A stretch of DNA of 64,000 nt from an uncultured Phascolarctobacterium sp. (GCA_958448515.1 CAUDEF010000004.1:62001-126000), one strand, 5' to 3'. Counted from the stretch's first letter, positions 7,601 to 14,918 are shown. Numbers and translations are program-made. The notes: generated by a model not told the origin, from the letters alone.

Positions 7601-8845
7601 TTAGAAAGTGAAGAGTAATTGAGACCAGATGGTTTGATCTTCAACAGGACCTTCTTTAGCTTCGAGGTCATACCATTCGATTTGACCAACAATGTTTTTA
7701 GCAAAGGTATAGTTAGCAGTTAAGCTGTAACCTTCAAAACCTTCACTAGAAGGACCAAATACTGTCTGATCATCAACCAATGCATTCATGGTGTGATCAA
7801 TGTAAGTGCTGTAACCAAGATCATAGTATTTAGCACTCAAGCCCCAAGAACCAACTTGAGAAGCTTTTGCACCTTTGTAGTTAGCAGTTACTACATAACC
7901 GTCATCAGCGCCATTGTAGTTATCTTGGTCACCATTCAGGTATAAGAAGCCTAAATTTACATTTTTATCAAAAGCATAAGTAGCCTGACCAGCCCAAATA
8001 GTGTCATCAATACCACTTGCACCAACTTCTGCACCGTTAGATTTCAGTCCTAAGTCACTGAAATCATAGTAGCCAGCCATTAATCCGAGTTTACCAATTT
8101 TACCACTGAGTTCTGCATAGTAGGTTTCATCTGCATCAACAGTTGTCAAATCGGCGGTATCTTTATTGTCAGCTTTACCATAACCAGCAACTAATTTAAC
8201 GTCTTTGCCATAAGCAACTTGTACACCATCAAAACGATGATCATATACGTTTTTGTCACCTAATTGCAGGTTGTAACGACCAGCTTGTACTTTTACGCCA
8301 CCAATTTTACCATTTACGTATGCACGTTGGAAATCAGTATCTTCATCACCATTGTCGTTGTCGAAGTCTTGGATATTTTCCAGCATGCCGGTATAGGTCC
8401 AGTCATCATTTACCTGACCGGTTACCCAGATACGGGAACGCAATTTATTTTCATTACCTTTGCCAGCAACACCATCAACATCATGATCTGCATAATGATA
8501 ACGGATTTCACCGGTGATTTTTACGTTGTCAGCTTTTTCTTCCAGGTTAGCTACGCGAACGCCGAGGGTATCCAGTTCTTCAGCAAATTCTGCTGCCAGT
8601 TTGTCTACGTTAGCACCTTTTGCCATTGCTTTTGCTACGATTTGTGCCATTTCATAGCGGGTCATCAGTTTGTCTCCGCCATAGGTTCCGTCAGGGAATC
8701 CGTCAACAACGCCAGCTGCTGCCAGTTTGTTTACGCTGTCATATGCCCAGTGGCCAGCCGGTACATCAGAGAACGGGTTTGCTGCATATGCGGATGCAGT
8801 TACACCCAAAGCCATTGCCATTGCGAGTACTAAAGATTTTTTCAT
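7601..8845 (-). CDS. OmpM-like SLH-domain outer-membrane porin, copy 3
   Basis: 414 residues: signal peptide, SLH domain (23-80) identical to copy 2, coiled-coil linker, barrel with many acidic loops (DVDGVAGKGNE, DFDNDNGDEDTDF), C-terminal WSQLLFTF. Ribosome-binding site GAGGAGGAAATTGAA is identical to copy 2. Its promoter is closer to consensus (TTGCTA-17-TATAAT) and an operator-like palindrome lies just after the predicted start site, so it may be regulated differently from copies 1 and 2. Confidence 0.9.
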   Translation of the reverse strand: MKKSLVLAMAMALGVTASAYAANPFSDVPAGHWAYDSVNKLAAAGVVDGFPDGTYGGDKLMTRYEMAQIVAKAMAKGANVDKLAAEFAEELDTLGVRVANLEEKADNVKITGEIRYHYADHDVDGVAGKGNENKLRSRIWVTGQVNDDWTYTGMLENIQDFDNDNGDEDTDFQRAYVNGKIGGVKVQAGRYNLQLGDKNVYDHRFDGVQVAYGKDVKLVAGYGKADNKDTADLTTVDADETYYAELSGKIGKLGLMAGYYDFSDLGLKSNGAEVGASGIDDTIWAGQATYAFDKNVNLGFLYLNGDQDNYNGADDGYVVTANYKGAKASQVGSWGLSAKYYDLGYSTYIDHTMNALVDDQTVFGPSSEGFEGYSLTANYTFAKNIVGQIEWYDLEAKEGPVEDQTIWSQLLFTF

Positions 8846-8923
8846 TTCAATTTCCTCCTCTTAGTCTTTAAGAGATATTTATTTTACAAAATCCTTAGTG
8901 ACTGAAAACAACATTCAAAATCC

Positions 8924-8949
8924 TGTAAGAGTTGCCTTGTTTCCTCTAC
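8924..8949 (-). promoter_or_regulatory. Conserved ompM leader element, copy 3
   Basis: 26-bp core identical to the other two leader elements; flanks differ. 79 nt upstream of the ATG. That conservation stops at the hairpin-capable core supports the core as the functional unit. Confidence 0.65.
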
Positions 8950-9009
8950 CATTTCAAATGCAGCATCTATCACACCAGATTTTATAAACGCATCAAATGA
9001 CTATTCAGT

Positions 9010-9025
9010 CTGACTGTTCAGTCAG
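9010..9025. promoter_or_regulatory. 16-bp palindrome at ompM copy 3 start site
   Basis: CTGACTG-TT-CAGTCAG, the reverse complement of 7356-7371. It lies roughly +7 to +22 of the predicted transcript, a classic repressor position. Confidence 0.5.
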
Positions 9026-9038
9026 CTTTACTGACATT

Positions 9039-9067
9039 ATTATAACTCTCTTTTTTTAAATTAGCAA
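9039..9067 (-). promoter_or_regulatory. Promoter of ompM copy 3
   Basis: Minus strand TTGCTA (9067-9062), 17-bp spacer, TATAAT (9044-9039). Confidence 0.65.
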
Positions 9068-9329
9068 GTATTTATTATATTTAATTTTAATTTAATTTTA
9101 TTTGTACAATTTTTGTTAAAATTTATTACTAAATTTGTAAGTTTCACAGATAAGATCTATCAAAACTAAAAAATTTATTTTAGACATTCTAAGCAGCAGA
9201 TTTTTCATTGCATTAAAATATGAATGATAAATTTTTGTTATTTTATATATCTAATTTCTATGTTAATACCTGTAATATCTGTATTTATTTTTACTGTTAC
9301 TGATTTTAACTAAAATAAAACTATTAACC

Positions 9330-9358
9330 TTGACTATTGCAAAGATTTTGGGTATAAT
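9330..9358 (+). promoter_or_regulatory. Promoter of tRNA-Ser(UGA)
   Basis: TTGACT (9330-9335), 17-bp spacer, TATAAT (9353-9358), 12 bp before the tRNA. Confidence 0.8.
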
Positions 9359-9370
9359 TTTATGGTATCT

Positions 9371-9458
9371 GGAGAGGTGGTCGAGTGGTTTAAGGCTCTA
9401 GTCTTGAAAACTAGCGAGGTGCAAGCCTCCGTGGGTTCGAATCCCACCCTCTCCGCCA
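9371..9458 (+). tRNA. tRNA-Ser (anticodon UGA), CCA encoded
   Basis: Acceptor arms GGAGAGG/CCTCTCC, T-loop GGTTCGAATCC, long variable arm of a class II tRNA, anticodon loop CTTGAAAA with TGA, and genomic CCA. Confidence 0.95.
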
Positions 9459-9470
9459 TGAAAAAAGTTG

Positions 9471-9499
9471 TTGCATTTTTAAAATTAATAGTGTATAAT
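9471..9499 (+). promoter_or_regulatory. Promoter of tRNA-Ser(GCU)
   Basis: TTGCAT (9471-9476), 17-bp spacer, TATAAT (9494-9499); the second tRNA may thus be transcribed independently of the first. Confidence 0.55.
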
Positions 9500-9514
9500 T
9501 ACCTAGTAAGTTAT

Positions 9515-9606
9515 GGAGTGGTACTCAAGCTGGCTGAAGAGGACGGTTTGCTAAATCGTTAGGCGGGTTAAACCGCGCCAGGGTTCGAATCCCTGCCACT
9601 CCGCCA
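9515..9606 (+). tRNA. tRNA-Ser (anticodon GCU), CCA encoded
   Basis: Acceptor arms GGAGTGG/CCACTCC, long variable arm, anticodon loop TTGCTAAA with GCT, T-loop GGTTCGAATCC and encoded CCA. An integrase-bearing island begins just downstream, but I see no second copy of its 3' end in the window. Confidence 0.95.
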
Positions 9607-9620
9607 CAATCAAAGGTTCT

Positions 9621-9655
9621 GAGCTTTCAGGAAATTTCCTGAAAGCTCTTTTTTT
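9621..9655 (+). terminator. Terminator of the tRNA-Ser pair
   Basis: 28-bp perfect palindrome (9621-9648) followed by seven T. Confidence 0.85.
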
Positions 9656-9661
9656 ATGTCC

Positions 9662-9684
9662 AGGTGGACAATTAGGTGGACAAT
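9662..9684. repeat. Two 11-bp direct repeats near island edge
   Basis: AGGTGGACAAT at 9662-9672 and 9674-9684. Just downstream of the tRNA terminator; could be integrase arm-type sites or integration scars. Function not shown by the sequence. Confidence 0.4.
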
Positions 9685-9731
9685 AACAAAAAAATAAAAA
9701 AATATAACGCAAATATAGCAATAAAAAAATT

Positions 9732-9760
9732 ACCGTAAGGCTTCACGCCTTACGGTTTTT
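9732..9760. terminator. Bidirectional terminator at left edge of island
   Basis: Perfect 10-bp stem (9732-9741 with 9747-9756, 5-nt loop) with T tracts on both strands. It ends the PemK-like gene on the minus strand. Its right half is repeated at 13735-13753. Confidence 0.8.
9741..9759 (+). repeat. 19-bp direct repeat, left copy (att-like)
   Basis: CTTCACGCCTTACGGTTTT, identical to 13735-13753. The pair brackets the toxin-antitoxin, integrase and kinase genes. Confidence 0.6.
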
Positions 9761-9761
9761 C

Positions 9762-10091
9762 TCACTTCTCTTTAATTAACAAAATTCTAATATTCATAAT
9801 GTCTAAAGGATGTAATCTCCCTATTTTATGGCACATATCATTATCATACAACTTAATCTTTTTTGATATTCTTACTGTTGATGGCTTATTTAATCCAGCA
9901 TCCTGCCATCTTATAAGTTGATACTCTCCATAGTAATTATTTCTCGGAGGAGCAGATGTAACCTTTAAAGATAGTAAATAAGCCTTTTTATCTTCCAGAA
10001 TTACAACTGGTCTATTTTTTACAATACTTGGATCATCCTCAAACTTAACTTTTGCATACCATATCTCCCATGGCCTACAATTAATGCTCAT
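9762..10091 (-). CDS. PemK/MazF-family toxin (putative endoribonuclease)
   Basis: About 109 residues from the third of three consecutive ATG codons (10091), which has AAGGA at the best spacing (8 nt). The features are those of the PemK/MazF fold: RPWEIWYAKV opening, NRPVVILED, KVTSAPPRN, the arginine in STVRISKKIKL, and IGRLHPLDIMNI. Family members cleave mRNA and are held inactive by a co-transcribed antitoxin. It overlaps the upstream Panacea-domain gene by 11 nt, which implies translational coupling and pairing with it. Confidence 0.8.
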   Translation of the reverse strand: MSINCRPWEIWYAKVKFEDDPSIVKNRPVVILEDKKAYLLSLKVTSAPPRNNYYGEYQLIRWQDAGLNKPSTVRISKKIKLYDNDMCHKIGRLHPLDIMNIRILLIKEK

Positions 10092-10626
10092 CATCATATT
10101 CCTTTGGCAGTACTAAAAATCCATCTTCATCTCTATAGCCAACAAAATCATCTTCTTTTACATCAACCGAAAATTTGGGAAGCGGAACTAGAGCTGAGAA
10201 GTACTCTTTAATTAAATCATTTGGTATTACATTATTTCTGTGATCTACATATACTTTCGCCCAGGGAGATCCCGCTTTATGAGTTATATTGACTAACGCC
10301 GGTGCTGTATACTGTCCATATTGCATGGCAACATCCATGAGCAATTCCAGTTCATCATCAGTAAACTTATCTGGAGTGTAATCACCCATAACTGCCTCGA
10401 TGTTATTTTTGCCGCATGGCTTAAAAGCATTATAGACAGAAGGAATAACCGGTCCATATGTCCATGCCTGAATGTCTTCTTCAAATAAACTTTTATTCAG
10501 TCTTACTAAGCTCCAAGCCTGAGCAAAGTATACTAATTTATTAACTTTCATATTAGTGATCAGATCTTCTTCAAAAGAATTAGATAGTTCTATAAAAAAG
10601 TTAGCAATATCAATAGCTTTTAACAT
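10081..10626 (-). CDS. Panacea-domain (DUF4065/SocA-like) antitoxin
   Basis: 181 residues. The N-terminal two thirds fit the Panacea domain (MKVNKLVYFAQAWSL, DIQAWTYGPVIPSVYNAF, THKAGSPWAKVY). The last 40 residues are acidic (DVKEDDFVGYRDEDGFLVL) and are likely the part that contacts the toxin, by analogy with other antitoxins. Panacea proteins neutralise many unrelated toxins; here the partner is the PemK-like gene overlapping the 3' end. AAGGAGG precedes the ATG. A decayed copy of its 3' part and upstream region lies at 18173-18400. Confidence 0.8.
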   Translation of the reverse strand: MLKAIDIANFFIELSNSFEEDLITNMKVNKLVYFAQAWSLVRLNKSLFEEDIQAWTYGPVIPSVYNAFKPCGKNNIEAVMGDYTPDKFTDDELELLMDVAMQYGQYTAPALVNITHKAGSPWAKVYVDHRNNVIPNDLIKEYFSALVPLPKFSVDVKEDDFVGYRDEDGFLVLPKEYDDEH

Positions 10627-10652
10627 ATCAAAACCTCCTTCTTTATAAGAAT

Positions 10653-10680
10653 AGCCCTACTTTAAAAATTAAAGCGGGCT
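10653..10680 (-). terminator. Imperfect hairpin after the integrase
   Basis: Arms 10653-10665 and 10669-10680 pair with one small internal mismatch. In the decayed copy at 18282-18316 the same hairpin is perfect (16-bp stem). It probably terminates the integrase transcript upstream of the antitoxin gene; it could also be an operator. Confidence 0.45.
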
Positions 10681-10743
10681 AATGCAAACATAAGTTTTTA
10701 TTTCATTTTTATTATACAAATTTTTAAAATCAGCGTCAAGATT

Positions 10744-11904
10744 TTATAATATTCCATTCAAAGCTTCTACAGCCTGCTCCTGCATGGTACGCATTACATG
10801 AGAATATGTATCAAGGGTGATTCTACAGCTGCTATGGCCCAGACGCTCGCTGACAACTTTTACATTGATTCCTGCTTCCAGCAGCCATGTAGCATGAGTA
10901 TGCCGCAGATCGTGTATTCGTACACTTCTGCTTAATCCAGCCTCTTTCAATATTTCTTTATACTGATGAGCTGAAAAAGAACTAGGACTGCGAGGCTGCC
11001 CCTCAGCATTTGCCAGCACCCAGCTGTACTGCTGATAATTACTTCCATGCCTCAGATCCTGCACCTTCTGCCATAAACGATACCGCTTTAATGCTGCACA
11101 TACAAAGTCAGGCAGTAGTATAGTCCGGCGACTGCTACGCGTCTTGGCTGAATTTTGAATATGAATGCCTTTAGCAGTAGTTACGACAATCTTACCTACA
11201 CGCAGCTGCTTTCCAGCTAAGTCGATATTGACCCATTCCATTCCGTAAATTTCAGAAATACGCATCCCCGTTCCTAAAGCAAGCACAATTACAAGCCATG
11301 CAGGACGCCCGTATCGAAGGGCAGTATTTATAAGCTTATGCCCTTCCTCATGTGACAGTACATGTATTTCCGGTGGCTCAGTCTTTAAAGCCTTTGTTTT
11401 ATCTGCAGGATTTTTTTCAATAATGCCAGAATCTATAGCTACATTTAATGCGGCGATAAGCATTCGACGAGTTGCATTAATACTTCGCGGTGCCAGTCCC
11501 TGCTGATTCATACCGCCATTAATAAGCAGCATATTAAAATGTCGCTGTAATTCTACCGCCGATAATTGCCGCAAAAATACCTTAGAAATTGCATAAGGTA
11601 AAATATTTTTATTTATCAGGCTTTGATAGCGTTCATAAGTTTTGATTTTTATCGAATTAAGCTGATACTCATTCAACCACTTTAGCAGCCAAGTTCCCAA
11701 TGTGACTACACCTTCGTTATCAGCATTGCCTTCTAATTTTTCTAAAAATGTTTTTGCCTTTGCTTTGGCTTCCTTAGCCGTCTTAGTACTGGTAAATAAT
11801 TTACGCTTAGAGTCACCATTTTTATCTCTATAAGTAATTTTATATTCATATCTTTTTCTACTTTCATTGTAGGTAATACTGCCTTCTCCGTTACTACGAC
11901 GCAT
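10744..11904 (-). CDS. Tyrosine-recombinase integrase
   Basis: 386 residues. N-terminal arm-binding AP2-like domain (residues 1-55, RRSNGEGSITYNESRKRYEY), core-binding SAM-like domain (65-165) and catalytic domain with the full set R215 (GTGMRISE), K254, H331-x-x-R334 (HDLRHTH), H357 (LGHSS) and the nucleophile Y367 (LDTYSHV). It inserts and excises its element by site-specific recombination. GGAGG stands 7 nt before the ATG. A strong terminator (11922-11948) sits immediately upstream of this site, so expression may depend on read-through or on regulation of that hairpin. Likely mobilises the surrounding island. Confidence 0.9.
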   Translation of the reverse strand: MRRSNGEGSITYNESRKRYEYKITYRDKNGDSKRKLFTSTKTAKEAKAKAKTFLEKLEGNADNEGVVTLGTWLLKWLNEYQLNSIKIKTYERYQSLINKNILPYAISKVFLRQLSAVELQRHFNMLLINGGMNQQGLAPRSINATRRMLIAALNVAIDSGIIEKNPADKTKALKTEPPEIHVLSHEEGHKLINTALRYGRPAWLVIVLALGTGMRISEIYGMEWVNIDLAGKQLRVGKIVVTTAKGIHIQNSAKTRSSRRTILLPDFVCAALKRYRLWQKVQDLRHGSNYQQYSWVLANAEGQPRSPSSFSAHQYKEILKEAGLSRSVRIHDLRHTHATWLLEAGINVKVVSERLGHSSCRITLDTYSHVMRTMQEQAVEALNGIL

Positions 11905-11921
11905 TCTTTTACCTCCATAAT

Positions 11922-11948
11922 AAAAAGCAGGCAGATTGCCTGCTTTTT
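11922..11948 (-). terminator. Terminator between HipA-like kinase and integrase
   Basis: Perfect 11-bp stem (11922-11932 with 11938-11948, 5-nt loop) including the A/T tracts on both sides, so potentially bidirectional. It ends only 5 nt before the integrase ribosome-binding site. Confidence 0.75.
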
Positions 11949-11995
11949 ATCTTTCTTTACTTTCTTTACGTGTTATTAATTTACATAAATTAGGA

Positions 11996-12139
11996 TCATT
12001 CTTTAAAATTCGTATAGTTTTTTATTTTAAGCTTTTTCCCAGATGGAGAACCTGGTAATTGAGAAAGCAAATCTTTTTGTATTTTATCTAACGGTTTGGA
12101 GTCTAATAAATCTTCTTTAGTTTTATTAACGATAAAGGC
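11996..12139 (-). pseudogene. In-frame coding-like extension beyond the HipA-like stop
   Basis: Directly after the stop at 12140 the same frame continues AFIVNKTKEDLL ... LLSQLPGSPSGKKLK ... NFKE and ends with TGA at 11998-11996. It has no start codon with a ribosome-binding site. Its composition is protein-like (KPLDKIQKDLLSQLP). Best reading: the lost C-terminus after a nonsense mutation, or a read-through extension; a chance open stretch is possible. Confidence 0.4.
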
Positions 12140-13393
12140 TTATTCTTTTTCGTCAATAGCAATCTTTTTCTGATGATATAGTTCAATAGTTCGAGAAGCT
12201 CTATCTTGAATAAATTTAGACATAGCAGATAAAGTTTCATCAGAAATATTATAATGTGGATGTTTTTTAAACTCAAATTGCAATAATTTACGCAGATTAG
12301 GTAAATGGCGTTTTTGCACAAAGATTTGAGCTTGCGCATCTAAAGTAAAGTACCTGCATCTGAGCGTTTTGATATATTCAGGCAAATTCTCTTTTTTCAA
12401 ATCACTGACTGCAGCACCATAAAACAAGGAAAAGCCGTTATCAAAGAGAGGCGCTGGCCGGAGATATTTACCGGTATTATTATCGATAATCATACCGAAA
12501 TTACCTAAATGCCTATCCTTGTTTGCAATAAGGCTATCAAATAACATCATATCAGCGTATTTGTCAGCGCCAAATAAGTCTGAAATTTGTTTTTGTATAG
12601 ATAGTTTTACTATATTTGAACTTTCTACATCAATACCATTTTCTTTGAAGAAAGTGGCAGCTTCTACAAAACCTTCATCTGCAGAAGTAAATAGTTTACA
12701 TAAGCATACGATTTCCTTGCTTCCGTCTCTGTGATGGAATTCTTCAAGATCATAGTTTATGTGTTCAAAGCCCATAACTTCTGCTACTTGTGCAGCGTAA
12801 AACTCGTCAGTTGCCTGACTGCGTCCGTCAGGACGTGGAGCAAAATCATCACCTTTTATTAAATAAATTCCATCTTCTCTGTTAGACCAACATTTCTTTA
12901 ACGCGCCGCTTGACGTAACTTCCGGAGAGGTGAAAAGGCCACTTACTTTTGTACTGTAACCTGTAAAAGCTACCATAGAAAGGCTTTTATCAAATGGATT
13001 ATCATATAAATTATAATCTTCCCATTTATGGTCGATATCGTCTCTCGTAATCCAGTAAGCATCATTTAAAGAAAGAGCATGGGATACATCTACGTATCTC
13101 ATTGGATTAGAGTCGTCATCAAATGCTGAAAGTATTTTCTCAACAAATTGTCGGTTTTTGGGAGCTTTTCTGCGATTGATCCATTTTTCTAAAGATTCAT
13201 CGGTTAGATTTTCTGATAAATTTTTAGGCAAAAGAGCAGAGTTTTGCTGATATATTTTGTCTATATGAATTGAATATACTTTGTTAGTTACTCCGAATTC
13301 TTTTTCTTCATATTCAAATAAAGAAAAGGAGATTAAGGGAATATCTTTTGATCGTAGAGTATATTTAGTTGTATTAGTACTTCTTACGTCCAT
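12140..13393 (-). CDS. HipA-like kinase-fold protein
   Basis: 417 residues. The C-terminal half carries the HipA-C kinase elements: the nucleotide-binding lysine K180 in YLIKGDD, D293 and N298 in ANKDRHLGN (catalytic loop), and D318 in PLFDNG (metal-binding). The middle section (SGLFTSPEVTSSGALKKCWS) is typical of the stand-alone HipA-like proteins found on Firmicutes mobile elements, which lack an adjacent HipB. Target unknown; HipA itself phosphorylates GltX. The stop TAA at 12142-12140 is followed in frame by 47 more sense codons, so the gene may be a C-terminally truncated allele. Confidence 0.75.
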   Translation of the reverse strand: MDVRSTNTTKYTLRSKDIPLISFSLFEYEEKEFGVTNKVYSIHIDKIYQQNSALLPKNLSENLTDESLEKWINRRKAPKNRQFVEKILSAFDDDSNPMRYVDVSHALSLNDAYWITRDDIDHKWEDYNLYDNPFDKSLSMVAFTGYSTKVSGLFTSPEVTSSGALKKCWSNREDGIYLIKGDDFAPRPDGRSQATDEFYAAQVAEVMGFEHINYDLEEFHHRDGSKEIVCLCKLFTSADEGFVEAATFFKENGIDVESSNIVKLSIQKQISDLFGADKYADMMLFDSLIANKDRHLGNFGMIIDNNTGKYLRPAPLFDNGFSLFYGAAVSDLKKENLPEYIKTLRCRYFTLDAQAQIFVQKRHLPNLRKLLQFEFKKHPHYNISDETLSAMSKFIQDRASRTIELYHQKKIAIDEKE

Positions 13394-13570
13394 TTTATAT
13401 CTCCTTTATCTTAGCCTTACGTTTATTATACCATGTTTAAATATAGTATTATATAATGTCTGATAGTTATAATATCTATATTTTGTAATTTATACCTTCT
13501 GAAATACTTAAAACAAATTTTAACCTTATCAAACTATAAAAATATTATATCCATTACTTCCTTATGTTCG

Positions 13571-13734
13571 GTGATAATACCAGGTTCTATCTTTAATAAA
13601 AGGATTCAGGCAAAAACAAAATGGATGCCTCTTGTAAAATACAGAGAAGCATCCATGTGTTTGCCTGATTCACAGATTAATATGTCCAGAATTCTTGGTA
13701 TATATCATTTATCTAACTTTTGGGGTGCAGTTCA
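13571..13734 (+). mobile_element. 3' remnant of an IS3/IS150-type element
   Basis: The plus-strand frame reads FNKRIQAKTKWMPLVKYREAS, which resembles the C-terminus of IS150-group OrfB transposases. About 60 bp further comes an IS-end-like sequence ending CTTTTGGGGTGCAGTTCA at 13734, exactly where the 19-bp repeat begins. The 5' part of the element is absent. The inverted arms 13604-13632/13643-13670 fall inside the remnant. The rest of the 13394-13774 gap is the AT-rich upstream region of the HipA-like gene, with nothing else seen. Confidence 0.6.
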
Positions 13735-13753
13735 CTTCACGCCTTACGGTTTT
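13735..13753 (+). repeat. 19-bp direct repeat, right copy (att-like)
   Basis: Identical to 9741-9759. It lies 22 bp from the BMP gene stop and probably was part of that gene's terminator, the left arm of which is missing here. Confidence 0.6.
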
Positions 13754-13774
13754 ATTTCAACTGTCTGTCAAAAA

Positions 13775-14848
13775 TTATTTACGATGATTTTTGGCATCCT
13801 GATCTACAAATTGCTGAGTGGAAGGATCAAACTCCATTCCGTCATATGCAGTATTAATTTTTACTTTTCCGGATAAAATCTGCTTTCTTAATTTTTCCAG
13901 TTTTTTGACAATCTTCTCCGGTACCTGCTCTGAAACAGCTAAACGTACAACGTCTTCCTGTTCAAGACCAATAACGGTAATGGTATTGCTTTGCAGATTA
14001 TGATGCTGATAATCTTTGGCTGCATTTTCTATGGCAACACTGGAATCAGCAACTGCAGAACCGATAAAAATAGGAGAAACTGCTGTCCAGTCAATAACAT
14101 TGCCTATTTCTTTTACTTTTCCGTCTGCAGCGGCAATTACATCATTTACACCAAAACGACCGCCGTTCAGCATGGTATAGATAACGTCACAGCCTGCTTT
14201 AATTTCTCCTTCAGCAGCTTTTGCATTGATAGCGTTATCATCTAAATTTCCTGTAAAATGAGTATAAAATTCAGCCTTTTTATTGGTATGCATCAAACCG
14301 TCATAAAAAGCAGCACGCGCCTGCAAACCTGGATTAGGCCATGCACCGGAAATATGACCTACCTTATTAGTCTTTGTCATATAACCAGCCAGAGCACCTG
14401 CCAAAAATGCGGACTGCTCCTGATCTACTTTGTAGCTGGATACGTTTTCACTTTTTACATTGCCCTGAATTACCACAAATTTGATATTGGGGAATTCTTT
14501 GCTTACTACAGCAACGGGAGCATTGCATTGTCCGCCATGAGCAATAATAAGCTGCGGATTTTCTCTGGCAAGCTGACGCAGTGCATCGGTCAGCATATCT
14601 TTATCAGATGTAGCAGACACGTCATACATACATTTAACGTTAGCAGTAACATTTTCTGCTATTTTCTGATAGCCGCGATAGCCAGCCTCCATAAATCCGT
14701 TATCCTTGGCATATCCCGGCAGCAAAACGGAAATTTCAGGATTGGACATATCCGCTCCTGCTGGTGTTTCAACTACTGCTGCTTCTGCAGAGCAGCTATA
14801 CATCATACCAGCTAAAAGTAAGGAACTCAGTATTTTGGAAATCTTCAT
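13775..14848 (-). CDS. BMP-family (PnrA/Med-like) substrate-binding protein
   Basis: 357 residues. Signal peptide with a possible lipobox cysteine (MMYSCSAEA; not ideal), then the periplasmic-binding fold of the basic membrane protein family: ISVLLPGYAKDNGFMEAGYRG, LIIAHGGQCNAPV, QEQSAFLAGALAGYMTKT, GGRFGVNDVI. Relatives bind nucleosides for an ABC importer. No permease or ATPase gene is adjacent, so ligand and partner are unknown. Transcribed alone. GGAGGGTTTTT precedes the ATG. Confidence 0.8.
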   Translation of the reverse strand: MKISKILSSLLLAGMMYSCSAEAAVVETPAGADMSNPEISVLLPGYAKDNGFMEAGYRGYQKIAENVTANVKCMYDVSATSDKDMLTDALRQLARENPQLIIAHGGQCNAPVAVVSKEFPNIKFVVIQGNVKSENVSSYKVDQEQSAFLAGALAGYMTKTNKVGHISGAWPNPGLQARAAFYDGLMHTNKKAEFYTHFTGNLDDNAINAKAAEGEIKAGCDVIYTMLNGGRFGVNDVIAAADGKVKEIGNVIDWTAVSPIFIGSAVADSSVAIENAAKDYQHHNLQSNTITVIGLEQEDVVRLAVSEQVPEKIVKKLEKLRKQILSGKVKINTAYDGMEFDPSTQQFVDQDAKNHRK

Positions 14849-14918
14849 AAAAACCCTCCTGTTATTTTTTGTATAGCTTTATTATAACAGAATACAGATA
14901 AACATAATAAATAATATT

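Larger units (their letters stand above)
8846..9370. other. Intergenic between ompM copy 3 and tRNA-Ser
   Basis: Holds the leader, operator-like palindrome and promoter of ompM copy 3 (8846-9067), then about 260 bp of AT-rich DNA with nothing definite, then the tRNA promoter. Confidence 0.7.

Noticed and set aside
9362..9562. 66-codon open frame over the tRNA genes
   Set aside because: It reads through both tRNA-Ser genes; the tRNA structures are unambiguous.
9515..9606. tRNA-Ser(GCU) 3' end as the island attachment site
   Set aside because: No second copy of the tRNA 3' end was found to the right; the 19-bp terminator repeat fits better.
9607..13760. Prophage
   Set aside because: An integrase is present but no structural, packaging, lysis or replication genes; the segment is too small.
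13571..13876. 101-codon plus-strand open frame as an intact gene
   Set aside because: Only its first part resembles a transposase C-terminus; the rest crosses the IS end and the BMP gene in antisense.
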